A DNA stretch of 64,000 bases from Maribacter aestuarii (GTDB lineage: Bacteria > Bacteroidota > Bacteroidia > Flavobacteriales > Flavobacteriaceae): positions 2,618,501 through 2,682,500 of the forward strand of contig NZ_CP107031.2 in NCBI RefSeq assembly GCF_027474845.2, in the 5' to 3' direction. Shown here piece after piece: positions 43,351-51,940 of this stretch. Both the position numbers and the translations under genes were made by a program. Numbering within the stretch: position 1 is the stretch's first letter; the number at the start of each line of letters is the position of its first letter. The notes under the pieces were generated by a model, which did not search any database, had not been told where the DNA came from, and saw only the letters and a list, made by a program, of their open reading frames with translations.

Positions 43351-44190
43351 CTAGGATTCTAGAAAGGCTACGATTTGGTCATTTACTTCGTCTTGATGCA
43401 TGGAGTGGCCCAAACCTTCGGTAGTCCTGAGTTCGCTGTTTTCCCATTGTGAACTTACCTGTTCCGAAGCGTGGTAGGGTGTAATTTTGTCAAACCTGTC
43501 ATGAAATAAAAGCCCCTTTTTTCTATTGGTCCTTGCAAATCTAGAAGTAGAAAACTCACGAATCGTAAATCCAAATCTTTTATGAATATAAGTATCTAAA
43601 GCACTAAGTACTTTGCCATTAAAACCCAACAAGGTTTGAAAGTGGGCTATGATTTCATGAAATTCTGAAGGAGAGCCGATAGTCACAATTTTCTTTACAA
43701 TAGGGCTGGGCCTTAAATTTTCGTTGTATAAGATAGTCATACCGCCCACGGAGTGACCAATTAAGAATTTAGGATTGTACTTTTCAATCATAAAATGTAA
43801 GATTTCGGCATATAAGGGTACATGAAGATAACTTCCAGAGGAGTTTCCATGTCCAGGAGCGTCGAAAACAATAATATCGTAATTAGCTTCCGTTAGCTTT
43901 TGGATAAGTCTATGCCAGCGCCATGCATTACTTTCCCAACCGTGTGCCAGTAGCACCGTTTCCCTGGTACCTTCCCACTTATAAGTTTGTACACTGTGTT
44001 CTGCAATGTCGTGAACTTTGTGTTTGGCGGAGTTTAAGTATGCTTCTTGATTATTTAGAACACGACCTTTTCTCACTTTACAGAAAATTTTAAAAGCTTT
44101 TTCTGCTGCGTCGTTTGGATTGAAAACAGTATAGAGGTTAAGTAGTTGCCCGTAGAGCTTTGGAACAGATTGAGTAAGTAGTTTTGCCAT
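43351..44190 (-). CDS. Alpha/beta hydrolase
   Basis: 279 residues, no signal peptide. TVLLAHGWESNAWRWHRLIQ forms the oxyanion region, IIVFDAPGHGNSSG and the nucleophile elbow FLIGHSVGGMTILYNE (Ser in GHSVGG) are clear; the His is in EGLGHSMHQDEVND. Cytoplasmic serine hydrolase of unknown substrate. Divergent from an HxlR regulator with a palindromic intergenic region between them, which suggests control by it. Confidence 0.88.
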   Translation of the reverse strand: MAKLLTQSVPKLYGQLLNLYTVFNPNDAAEKAFKIFCKVRKGRVLNNQEAYLNSAKHKVHDIAEHSVQTYKWEGTRETVLLAHGWESNAWRWHRLIQKLTEANYDIIVFDAPGHGNSSGSYLHVPLYAEILHFMIEKYNPKFLIGHSVGGMTILYNENLRPSPIVKKIVTIGSPSEFHEIIAHFQTLLGFNGKVLSALDTYIHKRFGFTIREFSTSRFARTNRKKGLLFHDRFDKITPYHASEQVSSQWENSELRTTEGLGHSMHQDEVNDQIVAFLES

Positions 44191-44193
44191 ACG

Positions 44194-44228
44194 GTTACTT
44201 TTAGTAACTTAGTGATATATAGTTATCA
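44194..44228. promoter_or_regulatory. Palindromic operator region between hydrolase and HxlR regulator
   Basis: Two dyads lie in the 90-bp divergent gap: GTTACT-TTT-AGTAAC (44194-44208) and TGATA-N6-TATCA (44213-44228). HxlR-type regulators often bind TACT/AGTA half-sites near their own genes, so this is a likely operator. Inference only. Confidence 0.5.
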
Positions 44229-44280
44229 AAAATAAACAAATCGATTTACAAATTATTGGGTTACAAATTCAACATTAAGT

Positions 44281-44709
44281 ATGGAAACGGAAACTATTAT
44301 TGATAATCAGCAACTTAAGAATGCAAAAAAAATTAAAAAAATGTTCGGACATATAGATTATCGGAATCCTCCGGAACTATGTCCTGTGCGCGATGTGCTT
44401 TCTTTAGCTTCCGACAAATGGAGTATTTTAATCGTACTGTACCTCGGTTACTACCCGGTTTTGAGATTCAATAAACTGAAAAAATATGTTTACGGTATAT
44501 CCAACAAGGTATTGAGTGAACGTCTTAAGGTTTTGGAAACGGACGGCTACCTTACCCGAAAAATGTATCCGGAAGTCCCCATACGCGTGGAATATAGCCT
44601 TACTGACTTTGGTAAAAAATATGTGGAACGTTTGATAGATCTAACGGAATGGATGCAAATGAATAGTCCAAAAGTGTTGAACAATAAGGATAGATTTGGA
44701 ATAAAGTAG
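44281..44709 (+). CDS. HxlR-family transcriptional regulator
   Basis: 142 residues. Winged-helix HxlR domain at about 35-125: ELCPVRDVLSLASDKWSILI with the conserved Cys that in relatives senses thiol-reactive compounds, LRFNKLKKYVYGISNKVLSE as recognition helix, and RVEYSLTDFGKKYVE. Divergent from the alpha/beta hydrolase, with dyads in the shared promoter region; it probably represses itself and that gene. Confidence 0.9.
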   Translation: METETIIDNQQLKNAKKIKKMFGHIDYRNPPELCPVRDVLSLASDKWSILIVLYLGYYPVLRFNKLKKYVYGISNKVLSERLKVLETDGYLTRKMYPEVPIRVEYSLTDFGKKYVERLIDLTEWMQMNSPKVLNNKDRFGIK

Positions 44710-44743
44710 ACCTTATAGAATATAGATATTGTTCTGACTTGGC

Positions 44744-45298
44744 CTAATCCCACCCAATCATCATGTACTTAATTTTAGCGGTATCTGGTATTTGAACCTC
44801 TTCCACATTGGTATTGGCGCTATAACGTAGACTTGCTGGTAACTGTGTTTTGTCAATGGTGAAATAAATATCGCTGTCCTTGAGTAGTATGACTACATTA
44901 TTGATGGAGGTGATGATTTTCTTGATTTGATATTTTTCTTTGATATCCTTAAAAGTACTTTTAATAGTAATTCCGTTGGCCGTAGCGAACCTTGCGTCGT
45001 TAATTTGAACGTTCTGTACTTTGGGTATACTATCTAAATTAGGGGTGAGGGTCAACAAGTGCGACCCACCTTTTTCGAAAACTTTGATTTTGCTTGCACC
45101 ACTGCCAAAGCTTAGTTTAACGGTATCCATCACAAGGGAATCATCGGCATAGATGAGTTCCAAATCCCGCGCCAAGCTATTCTTGTCCAGATTGCCTACT
45201 TGTCTGCTTGTTATCAGAAATTTAGGGTCTTTGTCCTCTTGGCATTGTGTTAAAAGGATTAGTGAGAAAAGTAAAATGATTGTTTTGATTGATTTCAT
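44744..45298 (-). CDS. Hypothetical lipoprotein
   Basis: 184 residues. Signal peptide with lipobox LTQC (Cys19). The mature part (KFLITSRQVGNLDKNSLARD, VKLSFGSGASKIKVFEKGGS, INDARFATANGITIKSTFKD) contains a Gly-Ser-Gly-Ala segment and beta-rich sequence; no family recognised. It lies 5 bp downstream of the HerA-like gene on the same strand. Confidence 0.75.
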   Translation of the reverse strand: MKSIKTIILLFSLILLTQCQEDKDPKFLITSRQVGNLDKNSLARDLELIYADDSLVMDTVKLSFGSGASKIKVFEKGGSHLLTLTPNLDSIPKVQNVQINDARFATANGITIKSTFKDIKEKYQIKKIITSINNVVILLKDSDIYFTIDKTQLPASLRYSANTNVEEVQIPDTAKIKYMMIGWD

Positions 45299-45303
45299 AA
45301 ATT

Positions 45304-46809
45304 TTAACGCATCACTTTTTTGAGTACACCGAGTACGCCCCTAATAAAAGTTGCGCTCGTCAATACTTTAATTACTGGATTTTGCCTTGTACTTGTTCTA
45401 GTACTAGTTCTTCTGCTTTGTGGTTTAGCTCTTTCTTTTTCGGCCAAAGCTTCGGCCTTTTCAATTTTCTCGTTCAGAATTTCATACGCACTTTCGCGAT
45501 CAATGACCTCGCCGTACTTCTTCACCAAACTCGATTTTTTAATGACATCGGTAAGTTCGTTATCCGTAAGGATATCCATTCTACTCATGGGAGCCCGCAA
45601 TAAAGTGGCCGCCAAAGGGGTTGGTCGCCCTTTTTCATCCAGAGCGGAAATAAGTGCTTCACCAATTCCCAATGAGGTAAGAACTTCCTTGGTGTCGTAA
45701 AATTTGGATTCCGGATAATTTTCCGCTGTTAACTTTATTGCCTTTCGGTCCCTTGCGGTAAAAGCCCTGAGCGCATGTTGTACTTTTAATCCCAGTTGCG
45801 CTAAAACCTCGTTCGGCACATCGGTTGGGTTCTGGGTAACGAAATAAAGTCCAATGCCTTTTGATCGGATTAGTTTTACAATACTTTCAATCTGATCTAA
45901 CAAAGCTTTCGACGCTTCCTTAAAAATAAGATGAGCCTCGTCTATGAACAGAATCAGTTCCGGCCTATCACTATCACCTTGTTCTGGAAACTCCGCATAA
46001 ATTTCTGCTAAAAGACTCAGCATAAAGGTGGAGAACAACTTGGGCCTGTCCTGAATATCGGTTAACCTTAATATATTGATATAACCTCTGCCATTTTCAT
46101 CTATTCGGGTTAGGTCATCGACTTCAAAGGATTTTTCGCCAAAAAAGAGGTCGGCGCCCTGTTGCTCTAGTTCAATGATCTTTCTTAAAATGGTACCTGT
46201 AGAACTCGTTGAAATTCGACCGTAATCTTTGGTAAATTCCTTCTTTCCTGCGCCTGTTGCGTATTGCAATACTTTCTTAAAATCTTTAAGATCTAGAAGG
46301 GGCAGTTTGTTATCGTCACAATATTTGAAAATGACGGCTACAATACCTTCCTGTGTTTCCGTCAAGTCTAAAATGCGGGACAATAGGGTAGGACCAAATT
46401 CCGATACCGTGGCCCGCATCTTAACGCCATCTTGCTCCGATAAAGAGAGTATCTCTACCGGAAAGCTTTTCGCTTCGAACGGGATTCCTATTTTCGCATG
46501 GCGCTCGTCTATTTTAGGATGTCCAGGGCTGGGTTGTGCCAACCCGCTCAAATCTCCTTTTAAATCCATCAACAAAACGGGAATACCTTTGTCGGACAAG
46601 TTTTCGGCCAAAACCTGTAAGGTTTTTGTTTTTCCGGTACCTGTTGCCCCGGCTATTAAGCCGTGACGGTTAAGCGTCTTCAATGGTATTTTTACCAAAG
46701 CGTTGGTTACTGCCTCTTCCTCTAGCATTGCAGCTCCCATTACAATAAAGTCGCCCTTAGTGCTGTATCCCTCCTCAATATGTTTAAAAAATTCCTCCTT
46801 GGAACCCAT
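45304..46809 (-). CDS. HerA/YjgR-type ATPase (DUF853)
   Basis: 501 residues from ATG 46809; an upstream TTG gives 13 extra residues not typical for the family. Walker A GATGTGKTKTLQVLAENL at about 55-72, Walker B LILFIDEAHLIFKEASKALL, then VTQNPTDVPNEVLAQLGLKV. This is the YjgR group of FtsK/HerA P-loop ATPases, a hexameric motor of uncertain role. The C-terminal tail is basic and Arg/Thr rich (KPQSRRTSTRTSTRQ). No NurA-type nuclease is adjacent. Confidence 0.92.
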   Translation of the reverse strand: MGSKEEFFKHIEEGYSTKGDFIVMGAAMLEEEAVTNALVKIPLKTLNRHGLIAGATGTGKTKTLQVLAENLSDKGIPVLLMDLKGDLSGLAQPSPGHPKIDERHAKIGIPFEAKSFPVEILSLSEQDGVKMRATVSEFGPTLLSRILDLTETQEGIVAVIFKYCDDNKLPLLDLKDFKKVLQYATGAGKKEFTKDYGRISTSSTGTILRKIIELEQQGADLFFGEKSFEVDDLTRIDENGRGYINILRLTDIQDRPKLFSTFMLSLLAEIYAEFPEQGDSDRPELILFIDEAHLIFKEASKALLDQIESIVKLIRSKGIGLYFVTQNPTDVPNEVLAQLGLKVQHALRAFTARDRKAIKLTAENYPESKFYDTKEVLTSLGIGEALISALDEKGRPTPLAATLLRAPMSRMDILTDNELTDVIKKSSLVKKYGEVIDRESAYEILNEKIEKAEALAEKERAKPQSRRTSTRTSTRQNPVIKVLTSATFIRGVLGVLKKVMR

Positions 46810-46990
46810 GTGGTATATTTTTGATAAAAATAGCGGATTTTTAGGCAATAGTAAAGTGTAAATAACATGTGCTTACGAATAGTCAACTATTAGGCTATTT
46901 ACATAATTCAAATATTTACAAAGAAGATTCATATTTTTAGTAGCGAAGTAATTGATATTATGGATTTAAATTTAATAAAGGTATCTTGAT

Positions 46991-48034
46991 ATGATGAAAA
47001 AAGTTGTAACGTTTGGAGAAATCATGTTGCGTTTGTCGCCTCCCGGATTTTTGCGGTTTTCGCAAACCAATAGTTTTGATGTAGTATATGGCGGAGGTGA
47101 GTCCAACGTAGCAGTTTCTTTGGCCAATTACGGAGTTCCAGTGGAGTTCGTAACACGTTTGCCCAAAAATGATATTGGGGAATGTGCTTTAATGGAATTG
47201 CGCAAGAGGGGTGTAGGTACCAATAAAATCGTTTACGGAGGGGACCGATTGGGCATCTATTTTTTGGAAACCGGCGCGGTGAGCAGAGGGGGTAAAGTTA
47301 TCTACGATAGATCTCATTCCGCTATTGCAGAAATTGAAATGGGAATGATTGATTGGGATGCTGTTTTTGATGGTGTTGAGTGGTTTCATTGGACGGGCAT
47401 TACCCCGGCCATTTCGCAAGGTGCCGCTGATGTTTGTTTGGAAGCGTTAAGAGCAGCGGATAAAAAGGGCATCACGATTTCTACGGATTTGAACTACCGT
47501 GCAAAATTGTGGAATTATAGTGGTGACCGTGAGAAGACAATGACGGAATTAACCTCCTATTGTGACATTATACTCGGAAACGAGGAAGATGCCGAAAAGC
47601 ATTTTGGCATTCATCCAGAAGGTTTGGACGTTCATAAAGATGGACATGATGTTAAAGCGGAAGCATTTCTATCGGTTTGTAAGCAGATGATGCAAAAGTT
47701 TCCGAAAGCGAAAAAAGTGATCACCACACTTAGAGGATCCATTTCGGCATCACACAATACGTGGGCAGGTGTTTTATGGGACGGTGCCAAAATGTATGAA
47801 ACCCGACAGTATCAGATTACGGATATCGTAGACCGCGTTGGAGGTGGGGATTCTTTTATGGGCGGCCTTATTTACGGTTTGCTCAAATATCCAGAGGATG
47901 ATCAGAATGCGCTAGATTTTGCCGTAGCCGCCTCATGTTTAAAACACACCATTAAGGGCGATGCCAATTTGGTTACGGTAGAAGAAGTAGAAAAATTAAT
48001 GGGTGGCGATGCTTCTGGAAGAGTCGCTAGATAA
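46991..48034 (+). CDS. kdgK: 2-keto-3-deoxygluconate kinase (PfkB family)
   Basis: 347 residues. PfkB ribokinase fold: KKVVTFGEIMLRLSPPGFLR, YGGGESNVAVSLANYG, TDLNYRAKLW, DIILGNEEDAEKHFG, and the C-terminal catalytic GGGDSFMGGLIYGL with Asp as base. The MLRLSPPG start and the KDPG aldolase gene 15 bp downstream support 2-keto-3-deoxygluconate as substrate. The pair makes pyruvate and glyceraldehyde-3-phosphate from uronate or Entner-Doudoroff intermediates. Confidence 0.9.
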   Translation: MMKKVVTFGEIMLRLSPPGFLRFSQTNSFDVVYGGGESNVAVSLANYGVPVEFVTRLPKNDIGECALMELRKRGVGTNKIVYGGDRLGIYFLETGAVSRGGKVIYDRSHSAIAEIEMGMIDWDAVFDGVEWFHWTGITPAISQGAADVCLEALRAADKKGITISTDLNYRAKLWNYSGDREKTMTELTSYCDIILGNEEDAEKHFGIHPEGLDVHKDGHDVKAEAFLSVCKQMMQKFPKAKKVITTLRGSISASHNTWAGVLWDGAKMYETRQYQITDIVDRVGGGDSFMGGLIYGLLKYPEDDQNALDFAVAASCLKHTIKGDANLVTVEEVEKLMGGDASGRVAR

Positions 48035-48049
48035 AACAAATCACAATTA

Positions 48050-48718
48050 ATGGCAGAATATTCTAGAATTGAAGTAGCAACCGTAATGAAGGAAACTGGA
48101 ATGGTTCCCTTATTTTATCACCCAGATATCCAATTAGGGAAAAAGGTTTTAAAAGCCTGTTATGATGGCGGAGCACGGTTAATGGAGTTCACGGCCCGGG
48201 GCGATTTCGCCTTTGAGGTGTTTTCGGAGCTCAACAAATATGCAATAAAGGAACTGCCCGGAATGATTATGGGCGTAGGTTCCATAACCGATGCTGGAGC
48301 TGCTTCTTTATTCTTGCAAATGGGGGCTAATTTCATAGTAACCCCTTCGTTAAGAGAAGATATAGCAATTGTCTGTAATCGAAGAAAAGTACTGTGGTCT
48401 CCAGGATGTGGATCTCTAACCGAAATTAACAGAGCCGAAGAAATGGGTTGCGAAATCGTAAAGCTATTTCCAGGGGATATTTATGGCCCCGATTTTGTCA
48501 AGGCCATCAAAGGCCCTCAACCATGGACCAGCGTTATGCCTACAGGTGGAGTAAGTACCGATGAAGCAAATCTTAAGGCTTGGTTTGATGCGGGAGTTAC
48601 CTGCGTTGGAATGGGTTCAAAGCTAATCAGTAAAGAAGTTCTAGTTGACAAGGATTTCAAAGGCTTGGAAAATTCCGTCAGAGAAACCTTGAAGTTAATC
48701 CACACGCTTAAAAACTAA
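48050..48718 (+). CDS. eda: KDPG/KHG aldolase
   Basis: 222 residues, class I aldolase of the Entner-Doudoroff pathway. RLMEFTARGDFAFEVF holds the Glu, NFIVTPSLREDIA the strand before the Schiff-base region, and IVKLFPGDIYGPDFVKAIKG the catalytic Lys; TGGVSTDEANLKAWFDAG is the phosphate site. Splits 2-keto-3-deoxy-6-phosphogluconate. Cotranscribed with kdgK. No alginate lyase or uronate isomerase lies nearby. Confidence 0.93.
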   Translation: MAEYSRIEVATVMKETGMVPLFYHPDIQLGKKVLKACYDGGARLMEFTARGDFAFEVFSELNKYAIKELPGMIMGVGSITDAGAASLFLQMGANFIVTPSLREDIAIVCNRRKVLWSPGCGSLTEINRAEEMGCEIVKLFPGDIYGPDFVKAIKGPQPWTSVMPTGGVSTDEANLKAWFDAGVTCVGMGSKLISKEVLVDKDFKGLENSVRETLKLIHTLKN

Positions 48719-48846
48719 TAATTCAGGTGCCAGTCTACATCATTGAAAACTAACCAATGTTTTAATAGATATTCCTCAGTACTAGATTTTTCAATCTCAT
48801 CCCTTTATTGAAATAACTTGTTTTTAGTTTAAGGAATTGTTATTCC

Positions 48847-48854
48847 TATCTTTG
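48847..48854 (+). promoter_or_regulatory. Candidate -7 box of queE, directly before the start codon
   Basis: TATCTTTG, exact TAnnTTTG match, followed by 4 nt and the ATG at 48859. Transcription would start about at the ATG, implying a leaderless mRNA. Confidence 0.5.
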
Positions 48855-48858
48855 CCGA

Positions 48859-49491
48859 ATGGTAAAGGATGCTGTATTGGAATTAGTGGACAAAGGAGAA
48901 ATGCTTCCCCTCATGGAAGAATTTTATACCATTCAAGGCGAAGGTTTTCACAAAGGAACGGCCGCATATTTTATTCGAGTCGGGGGTTGTGATGTAGGTT
49001 GCCATTGGTGCGACGTAAAAGAGAGCTGGAATGCGGCTACCCACCCACCTACTGCAATCGATATCATAGTAAATAATGCTGCAAAATACTCGGATACTAT
49101 AGTAGTTACCGGTGGTGAGCCTTTGACCTGGAACATGGCGCCACTTACCAATGCCTTAAAGGCAAAAAATCTTCAGACACATATTGAGACCTCTGGGGCT
49201 TATGAGCTCACGGGAGACTGGGACTGGATATGCCTCTCTCCGAAAAAAAATAAACTGCCTTTTGGGAAAATCTACGATAAAGCCCATGAGCTGAAAGTAA
49301 TCGTCTACAATAAGCATGACCTCGTTTTTGCAGAGGAACAGGCAGCGCTAACGAATAAGGATTGTATTCTTTACTTACAGCCAGAGTGGAGTGTTAGGGA
49401 TAAGGTAACCCCTTTAATCGTGGATTACGTAATGCAAAATCCAAAGTGGAAAGTTTCCCTTCAGACCCATAAATACTTGAATATACCTTGA
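48859..49491 (+). CDS. queE: 7-carboxy-7-deazaguanine synthase QueE
   Basis: 210 residues. Radical-SAM enzyme of queuosine synthesis that converts carboxytetrahydropterin to CDG. Cluster ligands C44, C48 and C51 lie in GGCDVGCHWCDVKESWN; the substrate motif is LMEEFYTIQGEGFHKGTAAY and the SAM motif VVTGGEPLTWN. The N-terminal LELVDKGEMLPLMEEF agrees with start 48859. Other que genes are not in the window. Confidence 0.95.
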   Translation: MVKDAVLELVDKGEMLPLMEEFYTIQGEGFHKGTAAYFIRVGGCDVGCHWCDVKESWNAATHPPTAIDIIVNNAAKYSDTIVVTGGEPLTWNMAPLTNALKAKNLQTHIETSGAYELTGDWDWICLSPKKNKLPFGKIYDKAHELKVIVYNKHDLVFAEEQAALTNKDCILYLQPEWSVRDKVTPLIVDYVMQNPKWKVSLQTHKYLNIP

Positions 49492-49565
49492 TTTTAATAG
49501 CCAGTTATTATAGAAATTGAAAAGTTGGTACGGATGGTTGCTACTCCAAAGCAAATGTCGTTTTT

Positions 49566-49607
49566 CTTCAAGCTTCAAGCTTCAAGCTTCAAACCTAAAA
49601 CCTCAAA
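49566..49607. repeat. Heptamer tandem array CTTCAAG
   Basis: CTTCAAG at 49566, 49573 and 49580, CTTCAAA at 49587, then two decayed heptamers (CCTAAAA, CCTCAAA) to 49607. The array ends 3 bp behind the stop of the minus-strand metalloprotease gene. Confidence 0.85.
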
Positions 49608-49610
49608 CCC

Positions 49611-50492
49611 CTATCGTCCTCCGTTACCTTGTAGGTCTAAAATGCATTCATCATCTAAACCGGGCGGAGCCGCAATTTTACCGGTTGGGGATTGAAGCAT
49701 TTTCAAAACTGAATTGCCGGATAAAATACATCCAGATGCTACACCATCCTCATAGGCAATTTTTGCCGCGGATAGGTTGGATTTTCCTGCCGGAGTTCCA
49801 AATTGAAGTTCGGCACGCATCAAACAACCTTGAACATTACAATGGTTTTGAGCTTCAGGGTCCTCATGTGGATTAACCATATCCGTGCCTAAATCTACTA
49901 AACCGAACAAATGACCAAATTCATGGTTTAGGGTGGCCGTCTCCACATCGGAGTCGAAAATGAGGCCACTTTGGGCGGCCAATTTTCGTACGGTTACTTC
50001 ATGAATAACCATGGACGTATTCCTGTAAACAGCACCTAGGGTTACCAAACCCTCATCTTCTTCGTCTCCCTCAGATGGTGCATCCGCAAAATATATATAG
50101 ACAGCCAAAGTTGAATCATCATTGTAAGCTGTCCTATTCTCTTCTTCTAAATCGGCAATTTCCTGTAAGGTCAGGTCTTCTTCGTTCGGGGAGTCCAATT
50201 CTGAGTAAACAATTTCAATAGTTTCTTTAAAGGTATGTTGCCTTAGAAAGTCGGTGAAAGCCGTCATAGCCTCGTTGGTAGGTCTAAATCCTCTTACATA
50301 GCCAATTTCTACAAGCAATCTATCAAAAGAGCTGTTGGAAAGGATATCATTACCAGATGCACCGGTTGCTAACAAATTGGCCGTTTTATCTACTGCCTTT
50401 GGTAGTGGGTCGTCGTCATTATTGTTGCTTTTAGAACAAGCTAGGATACCCATGAATAAACTTAAGACCAACAAAACTTTGAAATTCTTCAT
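49611..50492 (-). CDS. Zinc metalloprotease lipoprotein (metzincin type)
   Basis: 293 residues from ATG 50492, which gives a clean lipoprotein signal (lipobox ILAC, Cys19); an upstream start at 50519 would place nine residues before it. The zinc motif HEFGHLFGLVD is at about 190-200, the extended HExxHxxGxxD/H pattern of metzincins, followed by HCNVQGCLM with a possible Met-turn. The N-terminal part is acidic with an Asp-rich spacer. Probably a surface-anchored protease. Confidence 0.85.
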   Translation of the reverse strand: MKNFKVLLVLSLFMGILACSKSNNNDDDPLPKAVDKTANLLATGASGNDILSNSSFDRLLVEIGYVRGFRPTNEAMTAFTDFLRQHTFKETIEIVYSELDSPNEEDLTLQEIADLEEENRTAYNDDSTLAVYIYFADAPSEGDEEDEGLVTLGAVYRNTSMVIHEVTVRKLAAQSGLIFDSDVETATLNHEFGHLFGLVDLGTDMVNPHEDPEAQNHCNVQGCLMRAELQFGTPAGKSNLSAAKIAYEDGVASGCILSGNSVLKMLQSPTGKIAAPPGLDDECILDLQGNGGR

Positions 50493-50537
50493 AACAATTT
50501 TTATATCAGCATAACGCAAAAAACGTGCCTGCTATTA

Positions 50538-51254
50538 TTATTTAAGGGATAATCTTGCTAAATAGTCGTAATGTTCCCCTTCACTTATCATTTCGCATAC
50601 TAAATTGTTGTTTTCTGCGGCACGTCGCAAAGTATTGAAATCTATATAAAGCCATGGAAAGGGGTCGCTTTTCAAATTTTTATAAGCCATCGAAAAGTCC
50701 ACTTCACCATAATACGTACTATCATTGGGAACCCAGTGCCCCCCATCCTCATCTGCCTCGAACATATAGATAATATCGCTGGAGTCCAGCAGAATTTGTC
50801 CGTTTGGATTTAGCAGCGATTTGAATTTATTCAGTATGTCATCCAGATATCTTAATTTCCCGGTAATACCTATGCCGTTCATTAATAACAATAGGGTGTC
50901 GAACGGATCGGAATAAAAATGAAGTACCTCCCCACAGTAAGTATTTTGAACACCTCTTTGCATACAGACCTCTATGGCTCCCTTAGAGGAATCCAGGGCA
51001 ACTACATCATGCCCTTTTTCCTGAAGATACAGACTGTGGTTTCCCGCTCCGCAACCAATATCAAGCACTTTTCCCCTACAAAGTTCTAAAGCTTTCTGTT
51101 CCAAGGATGGCATTTCTTCATATGACCTGAAAAGATACGGTAGTGGCAAAATATCTTCCTCGTCAAGAGAGGAGTATGTTTTAATATCTTCTGTATACTG
51201 TCCATGTTGGTAATCCAACAAAGCTTTTCCTAAAACATCTTTTTTCAAAATCAT
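50538..51254 (-). CDS. Class I SAM-dependent methyltransferase
   Basis: 238 residues. Motif I GKVLDIGCGAGNHSLYLQEK, acidic post-I VVALDSS, motif with TLLLLMNGIGITGKL and PNGQILLDSSDIIY show a Rossmann SAM-binding fold. Substrate unknown. Divergent from the YkgJ-type gene; the 68-bp gap has promoter-like boxes on both strands (TAGCTTAG on the minus strand at 51260-51267). Confidence 0.88.
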   Translation of the reverse strand: MILKKDVLGKALLDYQHGQYTEDIKTYSSLDEEDILPLPYLFRSYEEMPSLEQKALELCRGKVLDIGCGAGNHSLYLQEKGHDVVALDSSKGAIEVCMQRGVQNTYCGEVLHFYSDPFDTLLLLMNGIGITGKLRYLDDILNKFKSLLNPNGQILLDSSDIIYMFEADEDGGHWVPNDSTYYGEVDFSMAYKNLKSDPFPWLYIDFNTLRRAAENNNLVCEMISEGEHYDYLARLSLK

Positions 51255-51296
51255 GCTTTCTAAGCTACAAAAATCCTTTTTTTAGGAAGACTTCCC

Positions 51297-51304
51297 TAGC
51301 TTTG
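51297..51304 (+). promoter_or_regulatory. Candidate -7 box of the YkgJ-type gene
   Basis: TAGCTTTG, exact TAnnTTTG match, 18 nt before ATG 51323, with a T-rich tract (51277-51283) at the -33 distance. Confidence 0.45.
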
Positions 51305-51322
51305 AATTGGAAATATTCATTT

Positions 51323-51823
51323 ATGGAGGAAGTGCTTCGGGAATTACCGCAAAAGGCAGCGGAGAAATATCAGGAAAATAAAAAGTTTTTTGCAAAGCTT
51401 AAGAAGAAGCCGCCCAAAGACCTGGATTACACAATGCAAAATTTGCACGAGACCGAATTTCAAAGAACGGATTGTCTCGACTGTGGCAACTGCTGTAAAA
51501 CCACAGGGCCACTTTTTACGAACCATGACATAGATCGTATTAGCAAGCATTTACGATTAAAACCCCAGAAGTTCATAGACACATATTTGCGTGTTGATGA
51601 GGATAGCGATTATGTACTACAACAAGTGCCGTGTTCCTTCTTGGGAGCCGACAATTATTGTTCCATTTATGACGTGCGACCAAAGGCATGCAAAGAATTT
51701 CCGCACACGGACCGGAAAAAATTTCAGCAAATAAGTCATCTTACCTTGAAAAACGTCGCGATTTGTCCGGCGGCTTTTAACATTGTTGAGGAGATGAAGA
51801 GGAAAATCGGTAATCAGGGATGA
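51323..51823 (+). CDS. YkgJ-type cysteine cluster protein
   Basis: 166 residues from ATG 51323; a TTG at 51302 overlaps the -7 box and is rejected. The family Cys cluster is DCLDCGNCCKTTGPLF, then PCSFLGADNYCSIYDVRPKA and CKEFPHTD, a putative zinc or iron-sulfur binding site. Function of the family is not settled. Confidence 0.88.
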   Translation: MEEVLRELPQKAAEKYQENKKFFAKLKKKPPKDLDYTMQNLHETEFQRTDCLDCGNCCKTTGPLFTNHDIDRISKHLRLKPQKFIDTYLRVDEDSDYVLQQVPCSFLGADNYCSIYDVRPKACKEFPHTDRKKFQQISHLTLKNVAICPAAFNIVEEMKRKIGNQG

Positions 51824-51928
51824 ACATAAAACAATAATTGGTAGATGAGTTCAGGTTCGATTACTGTTTGAAATGGAAAAAAATTTTGAACCTACCTTCC
51901 GCCAAGGCTTACTATTCTGTGAAATTAC

Positions 51929-51936
51929 TATCTTTA
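51929..51936 (+). promoter_or_regulatory. Candidate -7 box directly before the fatty-acid hydroxylase gene
   Basis: TATCTTTA (one mismatch to TAnnTTTG), then 4 nt and ATG 51941. Same spacing as at queE and the SulP gene. Confidence 0.4.
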
Positions 51937-51940
51937 AGTT

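Noticed and set aside
45320..46666. Plus-strand ORFs of 126, 73 and 145 residues opposite the HerA-like gene
   Set aside because: They lie entirely within a strong minus-strand coding frame with Walker motifs and have no features of their own.
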